A stretch of DNA of 5,190 nt from Candidatus Woesearchaeota archaeon CG11_big_fil_rev_8_21_14_0_20_43_8 (GCA_002762705.1 PCVE01000044.1:1-5190); one strand, 5' to 3'; positions 1-4,849 are shown, numbered from the stretch's first letter. Translations and numbers: made by a program. The notes: generated by a model not told the origin, from the letters alone.

Positions 1-20
1 TGACCAGGGGTGGTCGTTTT
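1..20 (+). terminator. Possible terminator-like hairpin at window edge
   Basis: GACCA (2-6) and TGGTC (11-15) pair perfectly around a gggg loop and are followed by TTTT at 17-20. This could be the 3' end of a gene or RNA that lies mostly before the window. Five base pairs is short and the left context is missing, so this is a weak call. Confidence 0.3.
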
Positions 21-67
21 CGATTGACTAACTCGCAGTTATGAAAAGAAAGACTAGCATAGGACAC

Positions 68-84
68 ACTATCGGCTGGATAGT
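68..84. repeat. Inverted repeat just upstream of the first TATA box
   Basis: ACTATC (68-73) and GATAGT (79-84) form a perfect 6-bp inverted repeat around a 5-base spacer. It ends 5 bp before the TATA box at 90-97, where a transcription factor could touch the initiation complex. Its position suggests an operator or activator site, but nothing in the sequence identifies a binding protein. Confidence 0.35.
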
Positions 85-89
85 AAGAC

Positions 90-97
90 TTAAATAC
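90..97 (+). promoter_or_regulatory. Archaeal TATA box for the 143-residue gene
   Basis: TTAAATAC at 90-97 matches the archaeal box A pattern. Transcription usually begins about 25 bp downstream of the box centre, here around 118-122. The ATG at 126 would then lie only a few bases inside the mRNA. There is no SD sequence before 126, which agrees with leaderless or near-leaderless translation. Confidence 0.65.
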
Positions 98-125
98 TTT
101 GCTCTAATCCATCAGATAGTGATTT

Positions 126-557
126 ATGATGGAAAAGAACGAACGATTTGAATCATTGTGTGATCGGATATATGAAAAAGATCAACCAGTCACATTATCT
201 GAATTAGATATTGATATCATTAGTCCACGAAGAATCGGATATTCTGGATACAGATATACTAATGGGCATTTTGAAGGCGGTGCAAAGATCACTATCGATA
301 TTTCGGATGTTGATTTTATGCCAGCTGAAAGAAGTGGATTTTTAAGTTATCTACGGAAAACAGTTCTTGAATACGGGATTCTTGATGGTTTAGTTGAAAA
401 GTGCCTTCATCAAAATCTGGGTCGTTACGATGAACTTGCGGGGTATGAGATTTTGAGTGACAAGACCACATTCATTGATGCTGTCAATCAGACATGCAGT
501 TTTGAGATCTCATTCGAAGGATCAATAAAAGCAGATATCGATTCCTATCGGTTGTGA
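126..557 (+). CDS. Orphan 143-residue soluble protein
   Basis: I do not recognise this protein. The frame encodes 143 residues, has no signal peptide or membrane segment, and is rich in acidic residues and alternating hydrophobics, as expected of a small cytosolic alpha/beta protein. A segment around residues 40-65 (YRYTNGHFEGG, then KITIDISDVDF) reads like a beta hairpin, and residues 67-95 look helical. Cysteines at 12, 93 and 123 show no metal-binding spacing. The start at 126 is chosen because a TATA box at 90-97 places transcription initiation a few bases upstream. A second in-frame ATG at 129 cannot be excluded. No SD sequence precedes it. The next downstream gene on this strand is the tiny membrane peptide at 773. 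No T-run follows the stop, so read-through transcription toward that gene is possible. Function is unknown. Confidence 0.75.
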   Translation: MMEKNERFESLCDRIYEKDQPVTLSELDIDIISPRRIGYSGYRYTNGHFEGGAKITIDISDVDFMPAERSGFLSYLRKTVLEYGILDGLVEKCLHQNLGRYDELAGYEILSDKTTFIDAVNQTCSFEISFEGSIKADIDSYRL

Positions 558-562
558 TCAAT

Positions 563-582
563 ATCATGCCCTGAAGGATGAT
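563..582 (+). other. Short hairpin after the first gene
   Basis: ATCAT (563-567) pairs with ATGAT (578-582), and CC (569-570) with GG (576-577), leaving a bulged g and a ctgaa loop. It starts 5 bases after the stop codon of the 143-residue gene. No T-run follows, so it is a weak terminator candidate and may be only an mRNA 3'-end structure. Confidence 0.3.
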
Positions 583-619
583 GGTCTTATCTGAATCACT
601 CTAGCGTAGCAATCTCTTC

Positions 620-627
620 TTTAATAG
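620..627 (+). promoter_or_regulatory. Candidate TATA box for the structured leader and tiny membrane peptide
   Basis: TTTAATAG at 620-627 is a moderate match to the archaeal TATA box. Initiation about 25 bp beyond its centre would start a transcript near 648-652, exactly where the run of hairpins begins. If this is right, the peptide gene at 773 has a leader of about 120 nt, far longer than any other gene here. The alternative is read-through from the 143-residue gene. Confidence 0.35.
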
Positions 628-649
628 GAGTTACCTCATTCTCAAGAAT

Positions 650-772
650 AAGGAAGTATTTCCAGTTACATCTGGTTTGGGGGATTTGTCTATGCTTATG
701 GACTTGATGCCTCCAGACAAGGCGGGGATTCCTGGACCAAAACAGGGGGCACTTGTCCTACGGAGGTATGAC
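650..772 (+). promoter_or_regulatory. Structured 5' leader with an SD-masking hairpin (candidate RNA switch)
   Basis: The key element spans 707-769. ATGCCTCC (707-714) pairs along its full length with GGAGGTAT (762-769), with one G-U wobble, which buries the SD sequence GGAGGT. Inside, GACAAG (716-721) pairs with CTTGTC (752-757). GC/GC (722-723/749-750) continues past a bulged A, and TTCCTG (729-734) pairs with CAGGGG (743-748) around the loop gaccaaaa. That gives about 22 pairs in 63 nt. Upstream, GTCTAT (688-693) pairs with ATGGAC (698-703), and CCAG (662-665) with CTGG (672-675). Competing pairings exist, for example CTTG (703-706) with CAAG (718-721) and GTCT (688-691) with AGAC (715-718). 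The pairings are seen in the sequence. A regulatory role (riboswitch, thermometer or protein-bound leader) is inferred. It matches no riboswitch class I know. Confidence 0.55.
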
Positions 773-853
773 ATGAAAATTATATTCTGGAGAGTCGGGG
801 TCTTGTTCTGTTCAGTCCTCCTGATAATGTTCGCATATCAACAGTTCATGTGA
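773..853 (+). CDS. Tiny 26-residue hydrophobic membrane peptide
   Basis: ATG at 773 is preceded by a near-perfect SD sequence, GGAGGT (762-767), at a spacing of 5 bases. This is the best ribosome binding site in the window. The frame encodes 26 residues that begin MKIIFWR and continue as one hydrophobic helix (VGVLFCSVLLIMFAY, residues 8-22) before a short polar end and a TGA stop. A T6 run follows the stop immediately (854-859), the same arrangement as after the lipoprotein gene at 4849. The frame also stays open upstream to 605, and an in-frame ATG at 692 would give a 53-residue version with a proline- and glycine-containing N-terminal part. The strong SD favours 773. The size and layout resemble single-helix membrane peptides, including type I toxins of bacteria, but there is no homology evidence. 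It is too short to be certain it is translated. Confidence 0.5.
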   Translation: MKIIFWRVGVLFCSVLLIMFAYQQFM

Positions 854-859
854 TTTTTT
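854..859 (+). terminator. T6 terminator directly after the tiny peptide gene
   Basis: TTTTTT at 854-859 follows the TGA stop without a gap. Archaeal RNA polymerase terminates mainly at T-rich runs, so this is a plausible 3' end for the leader-peptide transcript. The same stop-then-T6 layout is seen at 4850-4855. Confidence 0.5.
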
Positions 860-873
860 GTGGGCGTGTTTCA

Positions 874-917
874 GCAGTTGTATACTGCCGAAAGGGGTTA
901 ATAATTTGTGTTTTTTT
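874..917 (+). terminator. Backup terminator: hairpin and T7 run
   Basis: GCAGT (874-878) pairs with ACTGC (884-888) around a 5-base loop, and a T7 run lies at 911-917. The run may act as a second termination site after 854-859. The hairpin lies too far upstream of the run (22 bases) to be a bacterial-style intrinsic terminator. Apart from these elements, 854-960 contains nothing I can recognise. Confidence 0.3.
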
Positions 918-1002
918 AATGATACTGTAATTACTTCTCATAATGATTTTGAAAAGAAATTTTAGAGGTTTTATAAACTATTAGAACTGTAAACCATTTA
1001 CG

Positions 1003-1027
1003 TGACTCAACAGTCATTCATTTTTTT
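1003..1027. repeat. TGACTCAACAG motif and palindrome followed by T7, upstream of the methyltransferase
   Basis: TGACTCAACAG occupies 1003-1013, and the same 11 bases recur at 1927-1937. Here the sequence also forms a perfect palindrome, TGACT (1003-1007) and AGTCA (1012-1016), around caac, and a T7 run follows at 1021-1027. The motif starts 33 bp before the TATA box at 1036. It may be a regulator site. Alternatively the hairpin plus T-run may stop transcripts started at the TATA-like TTTATAAA (970-977 region). Confidence 0.4.
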
Positions 1028-1035
1028 CAATATAA

Positions 1036-1043
1036 TTATATAA
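1036..1043 (+). promoter_or_regulatory. TATA box of the methyltransferase gene
   Basis: TTATATAA at 1036-1043 predicts initiation around 1063-1067, giving a leader of about 15-19 nt that just includes the SD sequence AGAGGA (1069-1074), which lies 7 bases before the ATG. A second TATA-like stretch, TTTTATAAAC at about 968-977, is also good by sequence but would give a leader of over 80 nt. Confidence 0.6.
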
Positions 1044-1081
1044 TCTCACCCCAGTTGTATTAATCAATAGAGGAATTATAC

Positions 1082-1783
1082 ATGAGTAAAATAAAAGATA
1101 GGCAATCAAATTTTCGTCTGAAAAATAGAGATTATTTCAATAAGACCAGTTCTGGATTTATACGAGAGAAACGTGAGCATCCATATTATCTATCTGAACT
1201 CATCAAAACCTTTAAAGAAACAATACCGCCTGGGAAAAAAATATTAGATGTCGGATGCGGCACAGGAGATCTATTGAGTTCGCTCAAAGCAAAAAATGGC
1301 ATGGGCATAGATATTTCACCTGGGATGGTGAACATTGCAAAAAAACGCTTCAAACATTACTCAACTCTTAAATTCAAAGTATCCGCAGCAGAGAATCTGA
1401 GACTTAATCAAACGTTTGATATAATTATCTTGGCAGATGTACTTGAACATGTCACAAGTGTGGAAAAGACAATACAAAGCGTGAGACACCTCTGTACTGA
1501 AGATACTAGGGTTTATATTTGGGTAACAAATTATATGATGTCATGGATCTCAGAAGTCGCAGAATTTTTCAATCTTAAACACGAGGGACCACATCGGTGG
1601 CCTAAACAGAGTGAGATCAGATCTGCCCTTCATCTAAATAATTTTGGATTTGATGAGAAATATCGCCTCATTTTACCATTGAATGTCCCTTTAATATCTA
1701 CCTTCGTGAATCGCTTATTCCATAAACTCCCGGTGATTCGCAGATTTGGCTATATTTGGTTTCTTGAATGTCATCTAAAATGA
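1082..1783 (+). CDS. Class I SAM-dependent methyltransferase
   Basis: This 233-residue protein belongs to the class I (Rossmann-fold) SAM-dependent methyltransferases, most like the broad UbiE/Methyltransf_11 group. Motif I is KILDVGCGTGDLL (residues 53-65), with the glycine-rich loop that binds SAM. The acidic residue ending strand 2 is D77 in GIDIS, the adenine-side motif is AAE (102-104), and the post-motif is FDIIILADVLEHV (112-124). The N-terminal part (18-50) looks like the usual helical lid. The C-terminal part (about 145-233) is rich in aromatic and basic residues and is less typical, and it probably shapes the substrate pocket. There is no signal peptide or clear membrane helix. The start is supported by SD AGAGGA and a TATA box. 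No pathway genes adjoin it, so the substrate (small molecule, lipid, glycan or protein) cannot be named. Confidence 0.9.
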   Translation: MSKIKDRQSNFRLKNRDYFNKTSSGFIREKREHPYYLSELIKTFKETIPPGKKILDVGCGTGDLLSSLKAKNGMGIDISPGMVNIAKKRFKHYSTLKFKVSAAENLRLNQTFDIIILADVLEHVTSVEKTIQSVRHLCTEDTRVYIWVTNYMMSWISEVAEFFNLKHEGPHRWPKQSEIRSALHLNNFGFDEKYRLILPLNVPLISTFVNRLFHKLPVIRRFGYIWFLECHLK

Positions 1784-1812
1784 TTAATATTCTACTCATT
1801 TGCATTATGTAG

Positions 1813-1843
1813 AATGCGGCTTGCGTGTGCCGCATTTGATTTT
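1813..1843 (+). terminator. GC-rich terminator-like hairpin after the methyltransferase
   Basis: AATGCGGC (1813-1820) and GCCGCATT (1829-1836) pair perfectly around an 8-base loop, and TTTT follows at 1840-1843. This is the strongest simple hairpin in the window and lies 30 bases after the methyltransferase stop. A terminator or 3'-end processing signal is the likeliest role. Confidence 0.55.
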
Positions 1844-1856
1844 CTTCCATTATTTG

Positions 1857-1881
1857 ATTCTAAGATAATAGAACTTAGAAT
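1857..1881. repeat. 8-bp inverted repeat upstream of the surface-protein promoter
   Basis: ATTCTAAG (1857-1864) and CTTAGAAT (1874-1881) are perfectly complementary around a 9-base spacer. Just downstream, TTCAGAT occurs twice 12 bp apart (1889 and 1901). The repeat lies about 78 bp before the TATA box at 1959. It may be a regulator site or a second 3'-end hairpin. Confidence 0.35.
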
Positions 1882-1926
1882 TTAATGGTTCAGATGGATG
1901 TTCAGATTTATTTGAATGCATAATCC

Positions 1927-1951
1927 TGACTCAACAGCGCGTTTCAGCAGT
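1927..1951. repeat. Second TGACTCAACAG motif plus a GTTTCAGCAGT repeat, upstream of the surface-protein gene
   Basis: TGACTCAACAG at 1927-1937 is identical to 1003-1013 and starts 32 bp before the TATA box, against 33 bp at the methyltransferase promoter. GTTTCAGCAGT at 1941-1951 repeats 868-878. The matching spacing argues for a shared transcription factor site. The GTTTCAGCAGT pair has no matching spacing and may be chance. Confidence 0.4.
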
Positions 1952-1958
1952 GTGAACC

Positions 1959-1966
1959 TTTATAAG
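1959..1966 (+). promoter_or_regulatory. TATA box of the surface-protein gene
   Basis: TTTATAAG at 1959-1966 is a canonical archaeal TATA box. Initiation about 25 bp from its centre falls at about 1986-1990, on the ATG at 1989. The mRNA is therefore predicted to be leaderless. This rules out the in-frame GTG at 1971, which lies upstream of the expected transcript start. Confidence 0.75.
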
Positions 1967-1988
1967 TCATGTGATCTATTGGAAATTA

Positions 1989-3755
1989 ATGGTGAAAAAA
2001 TTCCTAATCTTGATTGTTCTTCTGTTGATTCCTGTGGTCTATGCAAGTGAGACACTCAAAAAAGAGGACTGGTACGACACAAGTAAGAATTATACTGTTG
2101 ATTCTTTGGGATTTCGGGTCATATTCTCATCTGGTGATGTCGAGCTTGTGCAGGTGAAATTGCTTGATGATCGATTATTGGTCCCTCTGTCTGATTGCAA
2201 GACACTTGGATCTTATAAATTCTGTTTCGATGACACCAGATTCGATCCGCATGAAGGCCAAGGCACAATAGATTATGGGACTGATAAGGAATATCATCAA
2301 GTCCACCTGAAGATATATAAAAATGAGGTCGATATCATCGACCTCGGAGTGGATCATCTTTTTTCAAAAGAATCAGTTATCATCGGTGATCCAATCTCTG
2401 TCAAAGTGACGATCACGAACAACAATGATGTGGCGTTATACGATGTGAAGGTGGTCGAGACGATACCAGATTCTTTTGTGATACAGAGCTTTGCTGGCTC
2501 ATCTCGCATAGGGGACAAAATACAATGGACTGGAAAGCTTGAGAAAGGCGGGACAGCGATCTTCTCTTATAATCTTATTGGTACAAAAGAATTCTCTGGA
2601 AAGATAAACTGCACGTCTTATCTTGATAACAAGACTGTCCAATATTCAACAAAGATAGATGTGAAAGATCCAAGCGATTTTCTTAAAGTCACCCCCATAT
2701 GGATCCAGAACACAATAGATCAATTCGAAGAAGGGACATTTTCTTTTGACGTGTTGAATGCGATGAATGATTCTGATACCGAATCAAGGCTTGCGATAGA
2801 CATGCAATTGAAGATACCGGAATCTATGAGGTTGACAAGCCGGACATTGAGCACAGGTGGACGCGGCGTGCTGACAGAAAAAGCTTCACTTGGTCAGGGA
2901 GAGAAGATAACACATTCTATCCGATTCAGGCCAGATTATCCTGGTGTGATGAAGATGGAACTTTCTGTAGACGCGATCATTAATCAGGCAAAAGCGAGAT
3001 ACGATAAGAATATAACAGTGATAGTCCCATCTGAGGGCATATCTATATTGCAGCAAAGATCAAAGATAACTTATGTTCCTGGTGATGACGGTTGGATCAA
3101 TCTGAGTATATGGAACCGTGACAAGACAAATGATTTCAATGATGTCGATGTGATAGTGATCTCAAATGACACAGTGATCAAAGTCATAAAGCATACACCT
3201 TTCAACATCATCAAAAGCGATGAGAAGCTCTATCTTGCATATGTAGGATTCACTGTCCCGAATCGGAGTACGACGATCGCAGTGAATCTGACATTCAAAT
3301 CATCTAAAGGAATGAAATTTTCAGAAGAGAAGATATTCACTATTTACTCTCCTGAGTCGAATAATTCAGTAATGACCGCATCTTGGGATATTGGTGTTGT
3401 GAATTCTTCTAAGCAAAGCAATCTCACAATAGCGAATACATCTTCTACAATTGACACTAAGGCAGGAAAGAAAACCGTTACAGTGACAGACAAGATGGAC
3501 GATCCTGTTCAAATCATGAATCTACGTTGGGTGTTGATCGGCGGCGCGTTGATTATTATCATGTTTTTTGCGGTGCTCGGATGGATGAAATGGAAAAAGC
3601 CGGGATACAAGCCACTTTCGGATATAGATGTCGATGATGTTGAGATAAATAGTCTCGCGGACAATGACATTGGATCAAAAGAAGAGATATCAGATGACAA
3701 TATCAAGAAGAGTCAAAAGAGAACTTCACTTGATCCACCTAAGAAAGGGAAGTAA
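1989..3755 (+). CDS. Secreted, membrane-anchored surface protein with Ig-like/DUF11-like domains
   Basis: The start at 1989 gives 588 residues. It is preferred over GTG 1971 because the TATA box puts transcription initiation at 1989 and because the protein then opens with a clean signal peptide (residues 1-19, cleavage likely after VYA). Residues 20-115 form an N-terminal domain with a possible disulfide, C70 and C79. Residues about 118-226 resemble DUF11/CARDB-type beta-sandwich repeats (VTITNNNDVALYDVKVVETIP). Two more beta-rich segments follow (about 230-345 and 347-455). A sequon-rich stalk (456-500) leads to one membrane helix (about 514-533) and a charged cytoplasmic tail of about 55 residues. 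Thirteen N-X-S/T sequons occur, all before the helix, which suggests heavy N-glycosylation. Such proteins are typical of archaeal envelopes. The ligand or role is unknown. The gene converges on the minus-strand gene 10 bp away. Confidence 0.85.
   Translation: MVKKFLILIVLLLIPVVYASETLKKEDWYDTSKNYTVDSLGFRVIFSSGDVELVQVKLLDDRLLVPLSDCKTLGSYKFCFDDTRFDPHEGQGTIDYGTDKEYHQVHLKIYKNEVDIIDLGVDHLFSKESVIIGDPISVKVTITNNNDVALYDVKVVETIPDSFVIQSFAGSSRIGDKIQWTGKLEKGGTAIFSYNLIGTKEFSGKINCTSYLDNKTVQYSTKIDVKDPSDFLKVTPIWIQNTIDQFEEGTFSFDVLNAMNDSDTESRLAIDMQLKIPESMRLTSRTLSTGGRGVLTEKASLGQGEKITHSIRFRPDYPGVMKMELSVDAIINQAKARYDKNITVIVPSEGISILQQRSKITYVPGDDGWINLSIWNRDKTNDFNDVDVIVISNDTVIKVIKHTPFNIIKSDEKLYLAYVGFTVPNRSTTIAVNLTFKSSKGMKFSEEKIFTIYSPESNNSVMTASWDIGVVNSSKQSNLTIANTSSTIDTKAGKKTVTVTDKMDDPVQIMNLRWVLIGGALIIIMFFAVLGWMKWKKPGYKPLSDIDVDDVEINSLADNDIGSKEEISDDNIKKSQKRTSLDPPKKGK
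2325..2345. repeat. Perfect 9-bp palindrome inside the surface-protein gene
   Basis: GAGGTCGAT (2325-2333) and ATCGACCTC (2337-2345) are perfect reverse complements with a 3-base spacer. They encode the EVDIIDL stretch. It is probably a consequence of codon choice for a near-symmetric peptide, but it would make a stable mRNA hairpin. Confidence 0.4.
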
Positions 3756-3788
3756 AAATAGATATTCACTTCTTTCTCAATATAACTT
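3754..3788. terminator. Convergent gene ends, possible bidirectional terminator
   Basis: The plus-strand surface gene stops at 3755 and the minus-strand gene stops at 3766. On the minus strand a T5 run (complement of aaaaa, 3754-3758) follows the stop of the 207-residue gene. On the plus strand a pyrimidine-rich stretch (ttctttctc at 3770-3778, then cttttctt) follows the surface gene. T-rich runs on both strands fit archaeal termination. Confidence 0.35.
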
Positions 3789-4389
3789 TTCTTGGACGCA
3801 TGACCATGTCTTTGATATGCACTTGATCATATCCATATCTTCCGTTGGTGAATTCAGTGATCCAATAATTATTGATGTCTGATCTTGATTGATTCTGAAT
3901 GATCCCTACAAAAGAATCACTGTCATGGCTCTTGAAATACCTGATGATCCTGCATCGGTTCTTCTCTTCACAATAGAATATGTTTGTGAAAAATGTGAAT
4001 AATGCGCTTTGGTCGGATTTGATGTATTTCATAACGGAGTTCATAGTTTCGATAGGACCTATCAAAGCAGGGTAATATGGATTATTGGTCCTAAGGCATG
4101 ATGCTGCCCCAAATTTCTTTTTGAAACGATCTGTGAATAGCTTTGTCCTTTCTTTTGACATATCCCGAGATGGCTTTTTCACAAGGTGCTTCAGTTTCAA
4201 AGGATAATGTTCGACCGCGATTTCTGTTTCCTGTGTTTTTTCCATCGGTCGTTCTGTTAATGCGTATAATAAGCCAGATCCTTCTACGTCGATCCCAAAT
4301 TGCGGACATGGGACGATGCCTGAAAGAGCAGGCATTGAGAATACACCAGCGCAGTTCTTTCTCACTATATCGGCTAGATTTGATTCCAT
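3766..4389 (-). CDS. Orphan 207-residue cytoplasmic protein
   Basis: I do not recognise this protein. It has 207 residues, a basic overall character (a lysine- and arginine-rich middle, about 66-95, and a basic end, RPRKVILRKK), and no signal peptide or membrane helix. Six cysteines (13, 28, 98, 139, 146 among them) include a C-x6-C pair in YCEEKNRC but no zinc-finger spacing. The C-terminal third alternates beta-like and aromatic stretches and may bind nucleic acid, though that is only a guess from charge. The start is fixed by a TAG immediately before ATG 4389 in the same frame. The nearest minus-strand TATA (4436-4442) predicts initiation near 4414, on an ATG in another frame, so either a 25-nt leader exists or a frameshift near 4380-4389 has cut off a few N-terminal residues. 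It diverges from the lipoprotein gene. Confidence 0.65.
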   Translation of the reverse strand: MESNLADIVRKNCAGVFSMPALSGIVPCPQFGIDVEGSGLLYALTERPMEKTQETEIAVEHYPLKLKHLVKKPSRDMSKERTKLFTDRFKKKFGAASCLRTNNPYYPALIGPIETMNSVMKYIKSDQSALFTFFTNIFYCEEKNRCRIIRYFKSHDSDSFVGIIQNQSRSDINNYWITEFTNGRYGYDQVHIKDMVMRPRKVILRKK

Positions 4390-4435
4390 CTACAAATAGG
4401 GCTTTATCTACCATTTAATTAATTTTGCATTTTTT

Positions 4436-4442
4436 GTATATA
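4436..4442 (-). promoter_or_regulatory. Minus-strand TATA box of the 207-residue gene
   Basis: Read on the minus strand, 4442-4436 is TATATAC, preceded by a second AT-rich stretch. Its centre is about 25 bp from 4414, so transcription should start at or near the out-of-frame ATG there. The box lies back to back with the plus-strand TATA at 4449-4456, making a compact divergent promoter region. Confidence 0.5.
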
Positions 4443-4448
4443 GAAAAG

Positions 4449-4490
4449 TATTATAAGGGCATGGCGCTGTGGTTTTTGATAGAAGAGGTG
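4449..4490 (+). promoter_or_regulatory. TATA box and ribosome binding site of the lipoprotein gene
   Basis: TATTATAA at 4449-4456 is preceded by a purine stretch, GAAAA (4443-4447), that fits a TFB recognition element. Initiation is expected near 4478-4481, giving a leader of about 20 nt that contains GAGGTG (4485-4490). This is a six-base match to the archaeal anti-SD and lies 8 bases before the ATG at 4499. Confidence 0.6.
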
Positions 4491-4498
4491 GGTTTTAA

Positions 4499-4849
4499 AT
4501 GGGGATCAGAAATACGATAGTTGGGGTTTCACTTTCAGCATTGGTGTTCTTTACTGGCTGTCCAGCTTTATTCAATGATGATAGGGGTCTTGAGACTGAA
4601 CTATCTGATACTAGCGCAGAAATTGAGAGATATAAGAATAGGATCAAGTGCCTTGAAGGGGTCTCATCGCAGATCTCTGTGAAGATAGACGAATATATCA
4701 ATAAGGCTGAAAAGGCATATTCAAGCGGCAGGGCAGAATCCGATCTTGGCAAAAGATTTGCGTTGTATCATGACGCAGAGAACTATCTTGGTCTTGCGAA
4801 AAGCCATAAGGATATATTATCTGGCCTTTTTGATACCTGTAGGTTTTGA
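4499..4849 (+). CDS. Small putative lipoprotein with helical coiled-coil-like domain
   Basis: The protein has 116 residues. A short basic start (MGIR) leads into a hydrophobic stretch (residues 7-18) ending in FTGC, which resembles a lipobox with C21 as the lipidated residue. F at position -3 is less usual than L, so a simple signal anchor is also possible. Residues 31-75 are charged and helical with heptad-like hydrophobics (LETELSDTSAEIERYKNRI). Residues 80-112 form a second helical segment with many alanines and aromatics (YHDAENYLGLAKSHKD). A helical hairpin or coiled coil outside the membrane is likely. C51 and C114 could form a disulfide. I recognise no named family. The start is supported by a TATA box and by SD GAGGTG. 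A T6 run follows the stop. It diverges from the 207-residue gene, and no partner is evident. Confidence 0.75.
   Translation: MGIRNTIVGVSLSALVFFTGCPALFNDDRGLETELSDTSAEIERYKNRIKCLEGVSSQISVKIDEYINKAEKAYSSGRAESDLGKRFALYHDAENYLGLAKSHKDILSGLFDTCRF

Noticed and set aside
41..151. 36-codon frame starting MKRKTSIG
   Set aside because: The TATA box at 90-97 and the start of the 143-residue gene lie inside it. It has no SD sequence and looks like chance.
633..776. 47-codon minus-strand frame starting MSYLRRTS
   Set aside because: It is antisense to the structured leader and has no promoter or SD. The composition follows the GC-rich hairpins.
868..1951. GTTTCAGCAGT repeat (868-878 and 1941-1951) as a mobile-element end
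   Set aside because: Flanks differ, there are no terminal inverted repeats or target duplication, and an 11-base repeat is expected by chance in 5 kb.
2175..2357. 60-codon minus-strand frame
   Set aside because: It lies wholly inside the surface-protein gene, has no promoter signal and an unnatural composition.
3509..3706. 65-codon minus-strand frame
   Set aside because: It is antisense to the membrane anchor and tail of the surface protein, with no promoter or SD.
3664..3882. 72-codon plus-strand frame across the convergent gene ends
   Set aside because: It overlaps both real genes in other frames and has no start signals.
4091..4414. 107-codon minus-strand frame starting at ATG 4414
   Set aside because: It overlaps the longer 207-residue frame and beyond the first 20-30 residues reads as arginine-rich, unnatural sequence. 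Its start is kept as a finding because the TATA box points to it.
4143..4418. 91-codon plus-strand frame
   Set aside because: It is antisense to the 207-residue gene and has no promoter at the expected distance.
4495..4752. 85-codon minus-strand frame
   Set aside because: It is antisense to the lipoprotein gene, which has a clear promoter, SD and signal sequence on the plus strand.
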